Assembly: GCF_947172395.1 (NCBI RefSeq)
Contig: NC_069083.1
Location: 4,620,501 to 4,684,500 of the forward strand
Direction: 5' to 3'
Source of the DNA: Bicyclus anynana
Lineage: Eukaryota > Arthropoda > Insecta > Lepidoptera > Nymphalidae
Length of the DNA: 64,000 nt
Shown: positions 24,952 to 38,181 of the stretch, piece by piece
Layout of the letters: every line of letters begins with the position of its first letter
Position numbering within the stretch: the stretch's first letter is position 1
Program-made: the position numbers and the translations under genes
Notes under the pieces: model-generated
What the model was told of the DNA's origin: nothing
Databases searched by the model: none
Seen by the model: only the letters and a program-made list of their open reading frames with translations

Positions 24952-25659
24952 GGTAAGGTAAGGTTTCTATTCTACAAGGTACACATACACAACAATAAGT
25001 AAAGGAAAGGTAAGGAACCTTTCCTTTACTTTTTCTACTCTTACCCGAGTTTATTGTAGGTTCTTGTCGGACCAAGGCGCTTTGTACCCTCGTAACTTTA
25101 ATTTTAAGTTTTCGACTTTACCACCATTAAATCATGACATAACTTGAAGTTTGAGAAGTGCTTGTAACGTCAGCCACAGACGATTCTTTGTAAGAATATC
25201 TTTGACCTAATCAACAAAAAAATACCTATTTGTTCATTTCGGAAGCTATATAGTTACTAATACAACCAATCAAAGTCCACTTCTAGGAATTCGATTATTA
25301 AGTGAAGACTTGAGTGAAACCTCTAACACGATACTATTAAGATAAAAGAGGGTCGTTATGAATGATGAGCTCATTGATCAATAAACAATATGACACCGAA
25401 GTGCTTCCCATAAGAGATGCGGGTAGAAATTCCGCAGTTACGGCTTTCAGACAAAGCCATCGACTGAGGTAAGAAAAAGCCGTATAAGTTTCACTTTCAT
25501 TGTGAAACGAGCACTATTGTGTGCGATGCTGTATAAAGCGGACGAGGCTAGACGCCATTTTGTGTCGCCATTTAGGACGAAAGGGTGGTTCCAAAAACGC
25601 AAGCTAAAACAAAAGTTTCACTATTCGAAAATTTTAGTTTTATTTTTTATTCACCATTC

Positions 25660-25965
25660 CTCATTGACAACCCATATTCAGCTTACACGAGCACGAGTCT
25701 CGTCTTAGAATGAGAGGGGTTAAGCTTAACCTTAGTGGTCAAGTGCCCAGGAAATAAAGAAGAGAAAGAAGCTGGTTGGATAGGATTCGGTGGGCGAAAT
25801 TTTTCAGTTATGGTCATTTTGAGAAATTAAATATCACGTGTCTCAAACGGTGAAGGAAAAATATTCTCTACGAATGTGATGTGAATGTGAAATCTGCCAA
25901 TTCGCATTGGGCTAGCGTGATGGAGACTAGTGCTCAACAGTGAGGCGAATATGGGTTGTTAATGA
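25660..25965. mobile_element. SINE A fragments in opposite orientation
   Basis: 25660-25722 matches the SINE A 3' end on the minus strand. 25813-25965 matches the SINE A body and 3' end on the plus strand (AAATATCACGTGTCTCAAAC to GAATATGGGTTGTTAATG). They flank the right border of duplication copy 2. Confidence 0.65.
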
Positions 25966-28131
25966 TGATATAAGTTATCCCACTAATAATATTGATATTT
26001 AAAATATACTATTCTACGTTATACATTAACCACTTGTATTATAATGGAAGATGAGATTTTGAATGGCCATAAAATCTTTTTTGGTAAATCAACATAATAT
26101 TAGTTACATGGATATGGGCATGATGTAGTCTTAAGGCCATTTTTCATTTCAAGGTAGAGCTTTGAACTCAACTCATGGAAAATAACAACTATTTCTTATT
26201 CCATTATCACGCATGTTAGAAAATAATAAGTTTTGAATCTTTTAATACACGCACATGCACCAAATCACGCAATGGACTACAAATGGAGTTACTTAGATTG
26301 TAAATTTAACAAAATATAGTAAGTAATGATATTCTTATTGTTTTATTCCATGCACGAGAACATTAAAGAGCTTATAATGAACAAGACAAATCTAACGATA
26401 TTCTATTTACGTCAATCCGTTCAGCGGTTTGGAAGTTATGAGGTTGTAAAGAACATAACATAAATACAAGATACGCGTGAAAAACATAACCCTTCTTACA
26501 GTCAGGTAAAAAGTGAGACATGCACTTTAAACTTAGCTAATCAGATAAGATTCGATAATTGAGAAATAATAACTAAACAAATTGACCCGAGCTGGTCATC
26601 AGACCTACAAAGGTCTTCCAATATAAAACAATGTGGAAGGAAACTGTGATAATAATATTATTAAGTTAAAACGCAAACACAACTATGATAGAAAAGAAAG
26701 ATTTTACATTGTACTTCATCATTATTAGTCTATTTTAAAGGCAGAACCCATTTTAATACTACAAAGGCAGGCCTGTAGAGATGATAAGGAGATAGTCATT
26801 ATAATGATTCGTAAATTATTGATAACTTAGCTCTAAAACCACCAACAATAATGAATAAAGCAAAGAAGAGTAGTATACTTAGAAAACTACAAAATGGCGC
26901 CAAAGAAAGACGGGTTCGAAAGAAAAAGTAATTAGTACAACTATGGTTAGACCGAAGCGGACGTGTATTCCATTAGTGGCAGCTACAAAAAACAAAGTAA
27001 ACACATTAGCTTCCCCATCACACACAAGGAAGAGCAAAGGTGATCATTAGTGAACAGTCTCGTGGTAATAGCTCCTTGCTTGAAAACTAATGAAAGTTGA
27101 ACATGATAGAGTAGGTAAACACCGTCAATTAGTTATTCAAACAGGCATTCTACAGTTCGTAGGTTTGTATGCCAATTTTGAAAGGAAAAGGCATTGCTGT
27201 CATTGATTTAAGACAAGCTACTTGTCTGACAATTCCAAAAGCTCATAGCTAGAATTATTATTTGGTGTATTCTTAGGATATACCTACTGGAGCCTTCCGA
27301 AATGTACATGATAGTGAATGTAGTGAATGGTCAATATCTCATGAAATATTATCCTCATAATAAAAAAAAAAAACATGTGCGGATTCGGTTTTACATACTA
27401 ATGAATTTTCGTTGATATTAGTTGATTATTTAGAATATTTATCTAATACGATATAAAGTTTGCAAAGGTTGCAATTTTTATGCACGATCATTGACCATTC
27501 AAGCAATTGATGACGGATATACTCGCAAATGGCCAATAACAGTCAGGCAATGATAGCCAGGTCATGCATTCAATATGTAGCGACTAGATAGATTTCGCTT
27601 AACCAACCACTTCATATATTTTGCCTCTCTAAATATATACATATCGAAGAAGAAAATTTCTATTATAACATTTTACGGAGGTGTGGAGGATTTTATATGA
27701 GTGTTGCCATAAGGAGAAAATTACATACATATACGCCTTAAAGGTTCGGTACAAACTGACATCCTAAAAGTCCTATATTCGTTTCCCAGCATTGTATATT
27801 TACATATACTCCGAGGACAGACTTATTAGTCTAATTAGTAAAAAGTAAATCTGCTCTGGGATCATAGCTTCACTCAAAAATTTCCTGTTCTTAAATTATA
27901 ATATTTCTGTCAGTGATAACGTAGAAAGGGCATCGGACCTTGAGTTTAATGGTAGAATAAATATTTGCTGAAAAGTAAAGATTTGTGACGTTCTTATCAA
28001 AGTGTATACACAGTACACGATACTGGAAAAGTAAATTCTCCTACATACTCGTACAAGTAGTACTTATATAAACATCTATTTGAAACTTTTAGTCTGAGAG
28101 AAACGTAGATTGAAAATACTTCAAAACTTGG
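25966..28131. other. No gene seen
   Basis: AT-rich sequence with no long ORF, clear repeat or splice-flanked coding stretch. Confidence 0.5.
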
Positions 28132-28226
28132 TGCTGGCGGCTCGAGACCGTTGTGTTTGGAAGTCCATGCAAGAGGCCTATGTCCAGCAGTGGACGTCCA
28201 TCGGCTGATAATGATGATGACGATGA
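28132..28226 (+). mobile_element. RTE-like LINE 3' end with TGATGA tail
   Basis: Encodes LAARDRCVWKSMQEAYVQQW then TSIG-stop, followed by TAATGATGATGACGATGA. This is the C-terminus typical of lepidopteran RTE-like elements. Confidence 0.75.
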
Positions 28227-28307
28227 AACTGTATTATTTGATCTAACCTTTAAAACTGTTATAAAGAAATAAGAGAACTCTTAAGTATATTATTTCATGG
28301 TTTATAC

Positions 28308-28442
28308 CTTATCACTACAGACGCAAACGTAGTTAGGGTTGCAGTAAGAGCAATCGCATTCCGCGCATTCGCTCCAGAAAATTTCGCCGTTGCAACCGAG
28401 CCGGCCGCCGGTTTCAACGTCCACCCACGTCGAACGCTTCAT
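28308..28442 (-). CDS. Candidate exon, cysteine-rich, possible alternative first exon
   Basis: On the minus strand, ATG at 28442 opens 45 codons ending in SDK at a gtataaac donor (phase 0). The translation is MKRSTWVDVETGGRLGCNGE, then IFWSECAECDCSYCNPNYVC and VCSDK, with seven cysteines in the second half. An in-frame TGA lies 14 codons upstream. The segment is much more GC-rich than its surroundings. It could instead be an internal exon with an acceptor at the CTAG just upstream (adding IIYGHWFVVGL). I do not recognise the protein. If it belongs to the Dbs gene it would start a short isoform. Confidence 0.4.
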
Positions 28443-28599
28443 GAGTCCGACCACAAACCAATGTCCATAGATAATCCTAGATCATCACCAGTGCAAACAA
28501 AAAAAAAAACACCAATCACATCACCCACACTTAAAAAAAAACTGTTAATTTGTATAATGTATAAATAAATAAACCTTCTTGGTCAAATAAAATCCAAAA

Positions 28600-28800
28600 T
28601 TGTCAAAACAATCGATTCAAACGGATTAGAAGTACCAGGAGAGCATAAGATGCATGGAGTCGCGTCACCGTGGCAGCAGGACCGCCGCGCTACGGCTCAT
28701 CGGAGAGACTGTTCACTAGGCGCGCCATACGAACCCGAGGCGTTCACCTACGTGCTCAAATAGGAACTCCTCAAGAACGCTCAGCTCAACACGATACGCT
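28600..28800 (-). promoter_or_regulatory. Possible promoter/5' UTR island of the cysteine-rich exon
   Basis: A GC- and CpG-rich patch (28650-28800, including a ggcgcgcc site) stands out from AT-rich flanks 200-350 bp upstream of the ATG at 28442 in minus orientation. No TATA box is evident. The association with the exon is inferred from position only. Confidence 0.3.
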
Positions 28801-30549
28801 ACGAAAAATCTGTATTTTACTCGTAATTAAATTAAAAATACACAAATAAAAAAACAAACAAAGAATACCGATCTTCCGCTCCGAATAATACGACTCAACA
28901 AAGTAACTGAAACAAAACAAAAACCGTGAAGAGCAGACGAGAATATTCCGATGCAAAAAGCAACGTTTTTATTTTAACATTAAATCCATTACGTATTCGT
29001 ACTTAGAGATGAAAATTTAAGTGGTTAATTAACGGAATTTACTCTATGAGTGTCAGTTGAATTTCTTTTTAAGAAACTCTTAAAATTCACAACAGTTTAT
29101 AAGAAAACATAATGACTCTACAAATGGTTGTTAAATATTAAATTAATGAGTCCAATTTTTGTACACTTAATGAAGATACGAGTATTTAGATTATCTCTCG
29201 AGAGAATATTCGACTATAAAACTCACTTCGTGCGTTTTATAAAATAATCTGTTTCATAATCTACTAATGAAGTTTAATACATTAAAAGTAAAAATAACAT
29301 TACGATATACTAAGATTGATAATATGTTCCTAATAATACACAAATAGAAATGCACAAAATCCATAGTTATCCAATAACCGTACATAATTTTCACAGATTT
29401 TTTACAATCATAATGAAAAGAAAAATCACTCAGGATTCAATAAAACTTTGATCGCGACCATAGACTAATACGATCGTCCGCCTACACAACTAACAGCTGA
29501 CAATGACAGTAAAGTAAATACCATTCATTCAATACAACACAATGCTATGTTGACAAATAACAGAAATACGTGCATTCATCGCTTACTACGAATTCATATT
29601 AGCGTCTCATCATACCTACTAAAGTTGTTGGACTACTTTCAAATTATGTTATTTTTCTCATTATATAATGAAGATAAAATATGTATAATATTATTCTTAT
29701 GCAAAATTTAGAGATGATCAACTAAGATTGTTGGTAGTTTAGGAAGTTAAAAATTTTTATTCTCGCAATTATAAAAGTTATTATTCTTAGTTTTAACACA
29801 ATTCTCAAAAAGAATATAAAAGGGTGTTGATTGATATTTAGAAAAAAGAAAATGCAGTATTTATATTCTAAGAAGCGAGGACAACACGATGCGATTGACT
29901 TATGCCAATAACGAATAGGTACGACGATAAACGAAATACAAAAATTTAAGAAAAGAAGAAGCGATTTTGGAGTATAAAATAAAACATTAAAACAATCGGC
30001 CTGTAAAGGTCGTGTACCAAAAAAAAAACACTTAATTAATACATTCACTTCAGCAACTAATACATGCACGACCAAAAATACAGAAAAGTTTTAAAAATCA
30101 CATATCTTGCCTCAATATTACAAAAAAAAAATTAAAATATCTTTATTGAACTAAAATAAGTTATAGAATGGTTATATGTTTATAATGAACAGTGCAAATC
30201 ATTGTTTTTTTTTAAATAGTTTCTATTCTCAAATGCAACAGTTACATTCATTAGTATTTAGGTTAAAGTAGCAAACGGGTACGAATATAGAGCAGTTTTT
30301 CCGCCATCTGCAAGCAAATGGTGCATGATGCTTATTATCATAATGCATCACACGTCGATCATTATTTGTTTTGAAAGTGTAACAGTTCAGTTGAGATACT
30401 TGCAGCAAGTATAAATTTATTAACAATACTTATTGCAAAGTTATATTGTTTGTCTTAGCACATAGAGTGAATTGTCTATTGTTTTTCTTTTTAATAAATT
30501 CAGACGGAATTGTATGAAATTATTATAATAATATAGTAAGTAATAATAA

Positions 30550-30680
30550 ATTAGTCCTACTAATACAAACGTGAAAGTGTGCATGGATGTTTGTTACTCT
30601 TTGACGCCGCTACTACTGTAGCAATTTGGCTCAAATTTGGAATGGAAATAGATTTTACTCGAGTTTTATTGTAACTTTAA
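30550..30680 (-). repeat. LINE-3'-like interspersed repeat
   Basis: Plus-strand CTACTAATACAAACGTGAAA, GTTTGTTACTCTTTGACGC and TTGGCTCAAATTTGGAATGG are the reverse of the common repeat ending. Confidence 0.5.
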
Positions 30681-31134
30681 CAATAATAATTAACTAATAA
30701 CAAAAATGTACATATAATTGAAAAACACAATTATCCATTTTCATTTCATTTATTTTATTTTTTACTACAAAAATACATATTACAATAATTATGCCTAATT
30801 CATAGTGCAACATAAACTACAGTTAGTTTTCCTGTGTACAGTGCACTGGTTGTTATAATTACATCATCATCATCATCATCGGCAGTCAAGTTAAGACTCG
30901 ATTCTTCTAATCTCCCTTAAAACCCTTAGTTCATGTTAATCTCCCAAATTAATCAAAGCCGAAGAGACAAATTGAGCACACTTTCGTTTCTAAAATAAAA
31001 ACAGAGAAATCTCGTCAGAGTAGGACAATTCCGTGATTCGACGATTCAATAAAATTGGTCACAAACGTTCGGCTGTTTGGATCATTTCGTACGTGATATG
31101 GTTTATTTACAAGAACTAATAATAACCAAAAGAG

Positions 31135-31300
31135 GTAAAGTTTGTGGTATTGTAGAGGTAATCTCTGGATCTACTGAACCGATTTTGAAAATTCTTTTAT
31201 CACTAGAAAGCCACATTATTCATGAGCGTCATAGGCTATATTTTTTCTTCGAATTCTACGAGGGTAAAATCGAGGGGCGTCGGCTCGTTGTAGGTATTCG
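31135..31300 (+). repeat. LINE-3'-like interspersed repeat
   Basis: TCTACTGAACCGATTTTGAA, CACTAGAAAGCCACATTATT and GCGTCATAGGCTATATTTT follow the common lepidopteran LINE 3' layout. A 104-codon ORF across it is incidental. Confidence 0.5.
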
Positions 31301-32740
31301 TAAGTACATTATGGATTCTTGCACTGAACTATTTGTGGTATCTATAAATTTAAAGCAACTATATACTGAGATTAGACTTACAAAAAGTTAAAGGCGATTA
31401 TAAATGGTTAAAAGGTCATTATTTATATACGTACTTATAAGATTATACATCGAAATATGATTCGATTTTTTATAGTTAAATACAGCGGCAGTTGAGTATA
31501 AATGGTAAGATTAAAACGTTAGTTACTATTGTGGTAGGATGAAAGAACTAAAAATGTTTCAAACCAAGTTAATTATTTAAATAAACAGGTTTTTATATCA
31601 CTAAGTATACAAAGAGCATACCGTTTTGCTTCAATTAAATTGTTTTCTTGATAAATTCATAATAATTATTGACGTCTATACGAGGTATGCGGTAATGAAA
31701 TTCAGATATTATCTATTGATGTATATTATCTAAATATAGAGTTGTTAGATCAGAAACTTGTTACCGTGTGCTTGCACATTATCAAAGTTCATTAATGCAG
31801 TTTCGATAACGTCAGAGTTAATATAAATTCTACATTCTATAATGGCCAACTGATTTCCCAATTAAAATTTTATAAATGTTGACGCAATTGAAATACATAT
31901 TAATATTTATATATAGCTTAGACAAAACACGTATTTGTACATAGTTCAAACCATTTTTTATTGATAACAGGTAAGTAACAGGTATTTTTTTTGTTTCACA
32001 ATTATATCTCTCCTAGTTTTTTTTTCTTTTTGTATAGACAAACGGTTGACCTTGAAAGTCGATGTTACAAAAAGACCTTTTAAAGACGATGCCATATTTC
32101 ATTTCTTACCAATTAATTAAAGAGAAACCATTAAATAAGTATGAATTAGGATCTGAATGAAGATTTTATTTAATTTTAAAATGCATCGTTGAAATTATTT
32201 ATACGGCATAGACACTAAACGCTCAGAACATGTTTAAATTGATCACAAAAGTGGATCACAAAGTCAAATTGCAACTTTTAATGATGTCATTGCCGTGTAA
32301 TTTTTTAAACCGTTTCACTTTTACTTTGATCAAATGATATCTGATGATGTTCCGATGACTGTTGAAATTGAAAATCATTCGAGCTGTCAATACGTTTTTA
32401 TTAATAAAAGTCCAGCTTACCGAGATGAGAGGCAATCACGATAATACCCATGCAAACATAGAGTTAGCAGACAAAAGCTTTCGGGTCAGAGCTCAGACTA
32501 ACTAGATAAAGACCTGCCTCGCAAGACATTATTTTTCTGTCAAAGTATATGATCAACGATCTTATGCGATTATAAACACTGTCTCTATAGAATCGATGTT
32601 TCATAGTTTACAATCGTGTCCGTCGGTTAAAAACCTCCGTAAAAATACCTTTTTGTGTAGTTAAATGGTGTAAAAAACGAACAAAAACTGCTAGTTTAGT
32701 ATAAGATATGTGTGAAATCTAAGCTCGTTTTCCATAGAAA

Positions 32741-32908
32741 ATGGCAGAAAATTTTGTTCGTGAATTTGGGTGCGATACTAGTCCTTATGTATTTAGTCTG
32801 AGGGTCAGTGGTACGCCGGTGGGCAGACTCTTTGTGCGATATTCGGCGGCATATGATGACTTAGCCAAATTTGAAAAAAAAGATAATGCACGCGAAGAAG
32901 CAAATTAG
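32741..32908 (+). CDS. Small unrecognised ORF, 55 codons
   Basis: The ORF ATGGCAGAA...AATTAG encodes MAENFVREFGCDTSPYVFSL, then RVSGTPVGRLFVRYSAAYDD and LAKFEKKDNAREEAN. Composition looks protein-like: mixed beta-type core, charged C-terminus and GC-richer codons than its flanks. The start context has A at -3 and G at +4, and AATAAA follows within about 20 bp. It could be a small gene, a retrocopy or a transposon remnant. A chance ORF of this length is also possible. I do not recognise the family. Confidence 0.3.
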   Translation: MAENFVREFGCDTSPYVFSLRVSGTPVGRLFVRYSAAYDDLAKFEKKDNAREEAN

Positions 32909-34059
32909 AATAAAAGAAAAAATAAATTTGATGTGTTACTGGTTTCACTTATTAGATTCAGATCAGATTTTCTATTTATTAATTTTATTAGAAACTATAT
33001 TTTTGTTTTGAGTTTGCCAATAACTTTTATATTCGAAGTTTAATAATTTATGCTTTTCATATATGAAGGTACATATTTTAGATATAAAAAAGAGTTTTAT
33101 AGGAATATAAGTATACATAAGAATTTAATCAAAGAGAAAATTCGTCAAAGATGATACCTAGCATCCTTACAACATCAGCAGAAAACGTGAAATCGATTAT
33201 TTGGAAGACAGCGCGTATTGCAAATTTTGCAACAATCTTCTGGTCATATTGAAACAACAATAAAATTAACATACAGATAACACAAATTGCTGGAGTGTAA
33301 ATTGTTATATAACAGTCTTTTATAACATTGTGTCTAGATATAAATTTTTCGCCCAAAATAAACTCCTAACTACAATTCAGGTTGTACTATTTAAATCTGT
33401 TTTTCTAAATCACAAAACTGCATTTTAAAGAAATTTTTGGAATGAATTTGACTAAGCGGTATTAGATCAATATTTCAATTTTAATCAAGCAAGCAGATCT
33501 GATTATTTTGTATGGTATAAAGTATCAGAACCTCTTAGTTCTAAGTAAGAGTTACTACAGTTAATAAAAACAAAATTAACTTTAGACAACTTGGCTGACT
33601 GACTTGAACGTAACATAGTTAGCGCTAAACCGGTTAAGCTATTCGCTTAATTTTTATGTTTTAACATATTTAATGCTTGAGGTCTCTCGCTCTGTAGACT
33701 ACGTTGAATCGTAAATACAAACGCGCTGTAGTGTGAAATAAATATGGTCAAAGTGAGATTGCATTTAAATCTATGCCGAGAACGCATAATGGTAATGAGC
33801 TAGCAAAGGCACACACTAAAGACACAACGACAGATAGACAACAAAAAGTCGCTATGTACTCCAAAATAAATGATAAAGCTAACACTCCATTCAACGAGAC
33901 ATAATTATCAATACATATAAATAAAATTGATGTGGCTGTCTGTGATTTCAAGATAACTGTGTTTTTTCATGTGCTAATAGTTATTTACTCGATACTAAAA
34001 CAATCAAGCTTTTTAAAAAAATATATCAGTCTTTCTGAACAGATAGAAAGACAGACAAT

Positions 34060-34228
34060 TTTTTTTCTTTAATCTCTGGAACGGATGAACTGATTTTAAC
34101 AGAACCTTCACTGGTATAAAGAGGAGGTTATTGAACAACATAGGCTACTTTATCCACGAAAATTGTATGGTTCCCGCGGGATTTATGATAAACTGAACTA
34201 CACGCTTTTCGGACGTCTGCTAGTAGTA
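34060..34228 (+). repeat. LINE-3'-like interspersed repeat
   Basis: AATCTCTGGAACGGATGAAC, CATAGGCTACTTTATCCACG, GGTTCCCGCGGGATTTATG, CGTCTGCTAGTAG. Confidence 0.55.
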
Positions 34229-34559
34229 GTATAACAACTTATTGTTTGAGTAATTAATAAAATCTAGGAATAATTTCGGAAGGCAATCCAGCAATACGGT
34301 TTGAAATACAAAATCTTTTATGTGAACTGAACCTTAATGAGACTCTGTAGCCGCCCGTAACAAAAACTGCCATTAATTAAATAGAATTCAATAGACTGCA
34401 GGGAGTATCAAAGAATGCAAGAAGCATTCGGAGCGTAAAGCGCAGCTGCATTGCTTTTTACGATTTTAAAATGGCACATTAGCGTATTTTGCTGTTGATC
34501 TAATTAAAAATGGAATACTGGAACAGCGAATTCCAGATTTCTTTAACTTTAATGCTTCA

Positions 34560-34630
34560 TTTCATGAATTCTGTCCTGAATTCATGAAAATTAATAAGCG
34601 TATCTGTCGAATACGCGTATTAATTTTCAT
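34560..34630. repeat. Two overlapping palindromes
   Basis: 34560-34571 pairs with 34578-34589 (12 bp, loop TGTCCT). 34584-34603 pairs with 34611-34630 (13 bp, one mismatch, 6 bp, loop CTGTCGA). The arms share six bases, so the folds compete. Confidence 0.9.
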
Positions 34631-37600
34631 CCTCATTTGGTATATAGCTATTAAGAGCTTAAGTTATAATCAACTTATTAACTATATAGTCATTTAGCAA
34701 TTGACCCGAAATAGTGAGTGCAAATTTTGACTATATCACTATTTCTTCATAACTGGACTTGGAAATATACTTTATAGAATCGTTCCGACTGAGATTTATG
34801 CTGAGATCAGATTTTACTGTTAAATTATACGATTTCATTTAAAATAACTATTGAAAGAATAAATATTAATCTAAATGATTTCATTTCTTGCCTTCGCGAA
34901 TTCTCACATTACCTAATACATAAATGATAATCTGATAAGTTCCTTCTCGCGGCTACCATCTAAGAGTCATTACTAGCCGATGGAAGTCCAGTGATGGACA
35001 TGGATTTTCTGGTAGAACTTAGGAGTTACCTGTATCCAGCGGTTTACAGACCGATACAACCTATAACAGTCTCTGTATACATTAGGAATAATCCATCATC
35101 ATCATGTCAAAATTTCCACTCCGCCAGTCATTATATATTCAATCAAGCATTACTGTCACCTGAATATCAAAAGAAATGAAGCCGAATGTCAAAACATTTA
35201 TATTCGGTGTTAATCTATCCATCACATTATTAAGCTTAGGTTACCGATTGATTTGATGTCAGTTAGGTTAACGATTTTAATCTTCTGTGAATCGACAGAT
35301 GTTAGTGACGTTAACAACAATTAAAGTAGTGTTCTTCAAGGGTTTATCTACTAAAAGTACATATGTTTTCATTGAAAATTTTTATCAATTTTATTTGCAA
35401 GAATGATCTCTACTCTTATATGAAATATCAAGGTTTGGGCAGTTGAGTTTAATTTCACGAGCCAGGGTCAACAACGCAGTCTGTATTAGGTAAGGATATG
35501 TGGGCGAACCGCATTATAGGCACACATACTTGACTTGTTTGGTTATTATATATCTAAATAGGATATACAACGATGACCACATTATATACTTATAGATTTA
35601 AGAATGAAGCTTATTTTAGCATGGAACCCACGCATTTTATGAATTATTATTTGACTCAAACCGTTTTCCCAAAGGACAAAGGATACATTTGAACTTTTCA
35701 AACATACGAGGATCTCGAGTGAATTAAAATCTCGAGTGAAGTAATAACACGACTGTTTTTCTGATTGTGTAAGAGCAGTAGGCTCCTTAATAGGACCTCC
35801 AGCGTCACCGAGGGGTTAGACAAGCGCAGAAACATCGCCTGATGGAACCCGATTATGAAGAGATGGGCAGAACGATTCTCTAAGGGCGAAATCAAATTCT
35901 TTATTTTAAGTAAAGTCAATTTTGTCTGTTCGAATTCGATTTCGATTCGATTCGAGTTCGATTCGAATGATTCTATTACCGTTTCAGAAGTCTAAGAGCC
36001 GACAAGAAACTCAGGAGTTGCTCTTTCTTTAAAAATCATCATTTTAATTATTCTCCCCGTCGACGAGCAGTATGAGGATCTTCGGGCAAAATTTTTGCTT
36101 ATTGCAACGCTCTTGCATCGCTTGAACGTCAACTGTCTGTTCTTTCATGATTGCATACAATATAAAGCATCGTATTCATCTATTATAGTATACGATACAA
36201 AGTATTCACCACTAAAATACGAATATATCAAATGGTTTGATTGTGAAAGTGTGTGGAGATGTTTGGTTATTTGTTACTCAATCACGCATCAACGGCTGAA
36301 CGATTTTTAATTTGCATACTATGTCTTAAATGTTATTTGATTTGGCAACTTCTGGCGATTGGATTGGACATTGGTCTTACTAGGAAGGAGTCTCGAGTTT
36401 GTTTTACTTGATTAAGTTGATAATTAATTTACGATTTCTAATGGTTAACCAATCTGCTATCTCGTAATTCATACTTTTGAACGAAATCGTCATTTTATTA
36501 ACCTTCAACTTAGTATATAATATCTTTAACTTTAGATCACCATTTAAGTTAAACGCATCGCATAATAATTGTAATAATAAATATGAGCTAGCGAAATGTT
36601 TAGACTTGCATGAAAGCATTTCTATGCTATGAAACTAGACACTAGACAGTACTTTAATTTCAAAAATCTTGCCCGTTATTTTATTTCTGTTCGTTAGTTT
36701 TGAATAGGGTTTTTCCCTATCCCTAACACGTACGTTTCTTGTATGCTTGAGCAAACACGTCACGACACTTCAAACAATGAAAAAAGCTTTCAAATATCTC
36801 AAAAGGGGCCGTTCACTCACCCGTGAGCCTACACGGTACAGCCTAGTTAAGCTTCATTTCCATGAGAGATGTGAGATATGCGAGGATGCGTAGGAACTGA
36901 ATCAATTCAATTCAAATTATGTTCAAATTTGAGAACTGATGCATCACTTTCGTATGAACCTAAAAAATGTCTTCACAGAATATCAAAAAGCCCATAAAGT
37001 ATTATTTACTATCTAATCAGCCTAAAATGAAACAATCATGCTGTAAGATTTAGGAAAACAAATCCTGACAATGCAAGTTCATAAAATATCAAAACCAAAG
37101 TTTCTGTTTAGTGTAAATTGAAATATTCAACATGGAGTTTTTTTGTTCAACACATTTGCTCTCGATGGTTTTATTGAAATGATGAAGACAATAGAACGCC
37201 TTGACTTGACCAGACAAGCGATTAGGCTTGTTATAGTTATGAAAGGTATTCTAAGGTTTGTTTTTTCTCATGGATTAGTCAAAGGTGTCACACGTTGCGT
37301 TGAAGAACGCCATGTAACTTAAGTTTTCTCATAGCTTAGGGGTTGATACTACTACTACATCATACTACATCGCGTTAAAAACAAAGCTATTTAACCTAAT
37401 CGGTGGAAAGTTAGCATTACAGCTGATGAATGTTGGTGTATCAAATATCACAAAAACTTCAAGTATTTGACCTACCGAAACGCGTAAATCTGTTTTATAT
37501 GAAACCGTAAGTACCGTAAGCGACGTCTAGCCGTAAAGCGTGCCAATTACGTGAAATAAGTGCCGTTAATAATCTGATGAAAGTATTTAACGCGACCGAA

Positions 37601-38134
37601 TTTAGCAATAAAACGGGTCCAGTTTAACTGCACAATTGTTACTTTCGTTCTTACTGCCTCAATAATGCTGAAACTAAATCTAACTTTCTCAGTTTTAAAG
37701 TTACGTGGTCATCTATGCACTAAAAATATTACAATCACGCTGATATTATCATCATTTTAACTATTTTAAACGTAAAATAGAGTGGTGTTATAAGGTTGAC
37801 CTATCTGTATGTGTATGACATTGTGTAGCTTCTAAACGAATGGACCGATTAAGTAAGATGGGGTTTTTTTCGTTTAAAAGCTGTCACATTTGAGATGGTT
37901 CTTAGCTTTATATGATGAAGATTCCATAAGTTAATCCGATGATATTGGTTTTTATTATTACAATGGAGAGAATAATGTCTTTATTTTTAAATTCAGGGGT
38001 ATTTCAATATCTAACTTTAATTTGTTAAAGGAAAGATAAACAAGGGCTACTATCTCTTAAAAGATTTAGAGCTTTGAGTCCAAGTAAGCTTAGGTAAACC
38101 TAAACCCTTAGCTCAATAATTCGTATTGAGAACA

Positions 38135-38181
38135 ATTAATTGTAATGGATTTATATTGAAATAAAATCCACTACAATTAAT
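38135..38181. repeat. Imperfect hairpin
   Basis: ATTAATTGTAATGGATTTAT (38135-38154) faces a near reverse complement at 38161-38181 with one or two mismatches. Confidence 0.75.

Larger units (their letters stand above)
21550..25746. repeat. Tandem segmental duplication, copy 2
   Basis: A direct head-to-tail copy of 17893-21549. It is about 540 bp longer, mainly through a 551-bp TA-flanked element (22139-22689) and a LINE-3'-like repeat (about 23176-23408) that are absent from copy 1. The junction sits at GTGC/GTTCC near 21549, with a base or two of ambiguity. Confidence 0.93.
28810..32740. other. AT-rich DNA, no certain gene
   Basis: Contains two LINE-3'-like repeats (30550, 31135) and an ATC run (30866-30883). 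ORFs at 29722 and 31077 look incidental. Confidence 0.5.

Noticed and set aside
31077..31391. 104-codon plus-strand ORF.
   Set aside because: It spans a LINE-3'-like repeat whose phrases are found in non-coding repeats elsewhere in the window.
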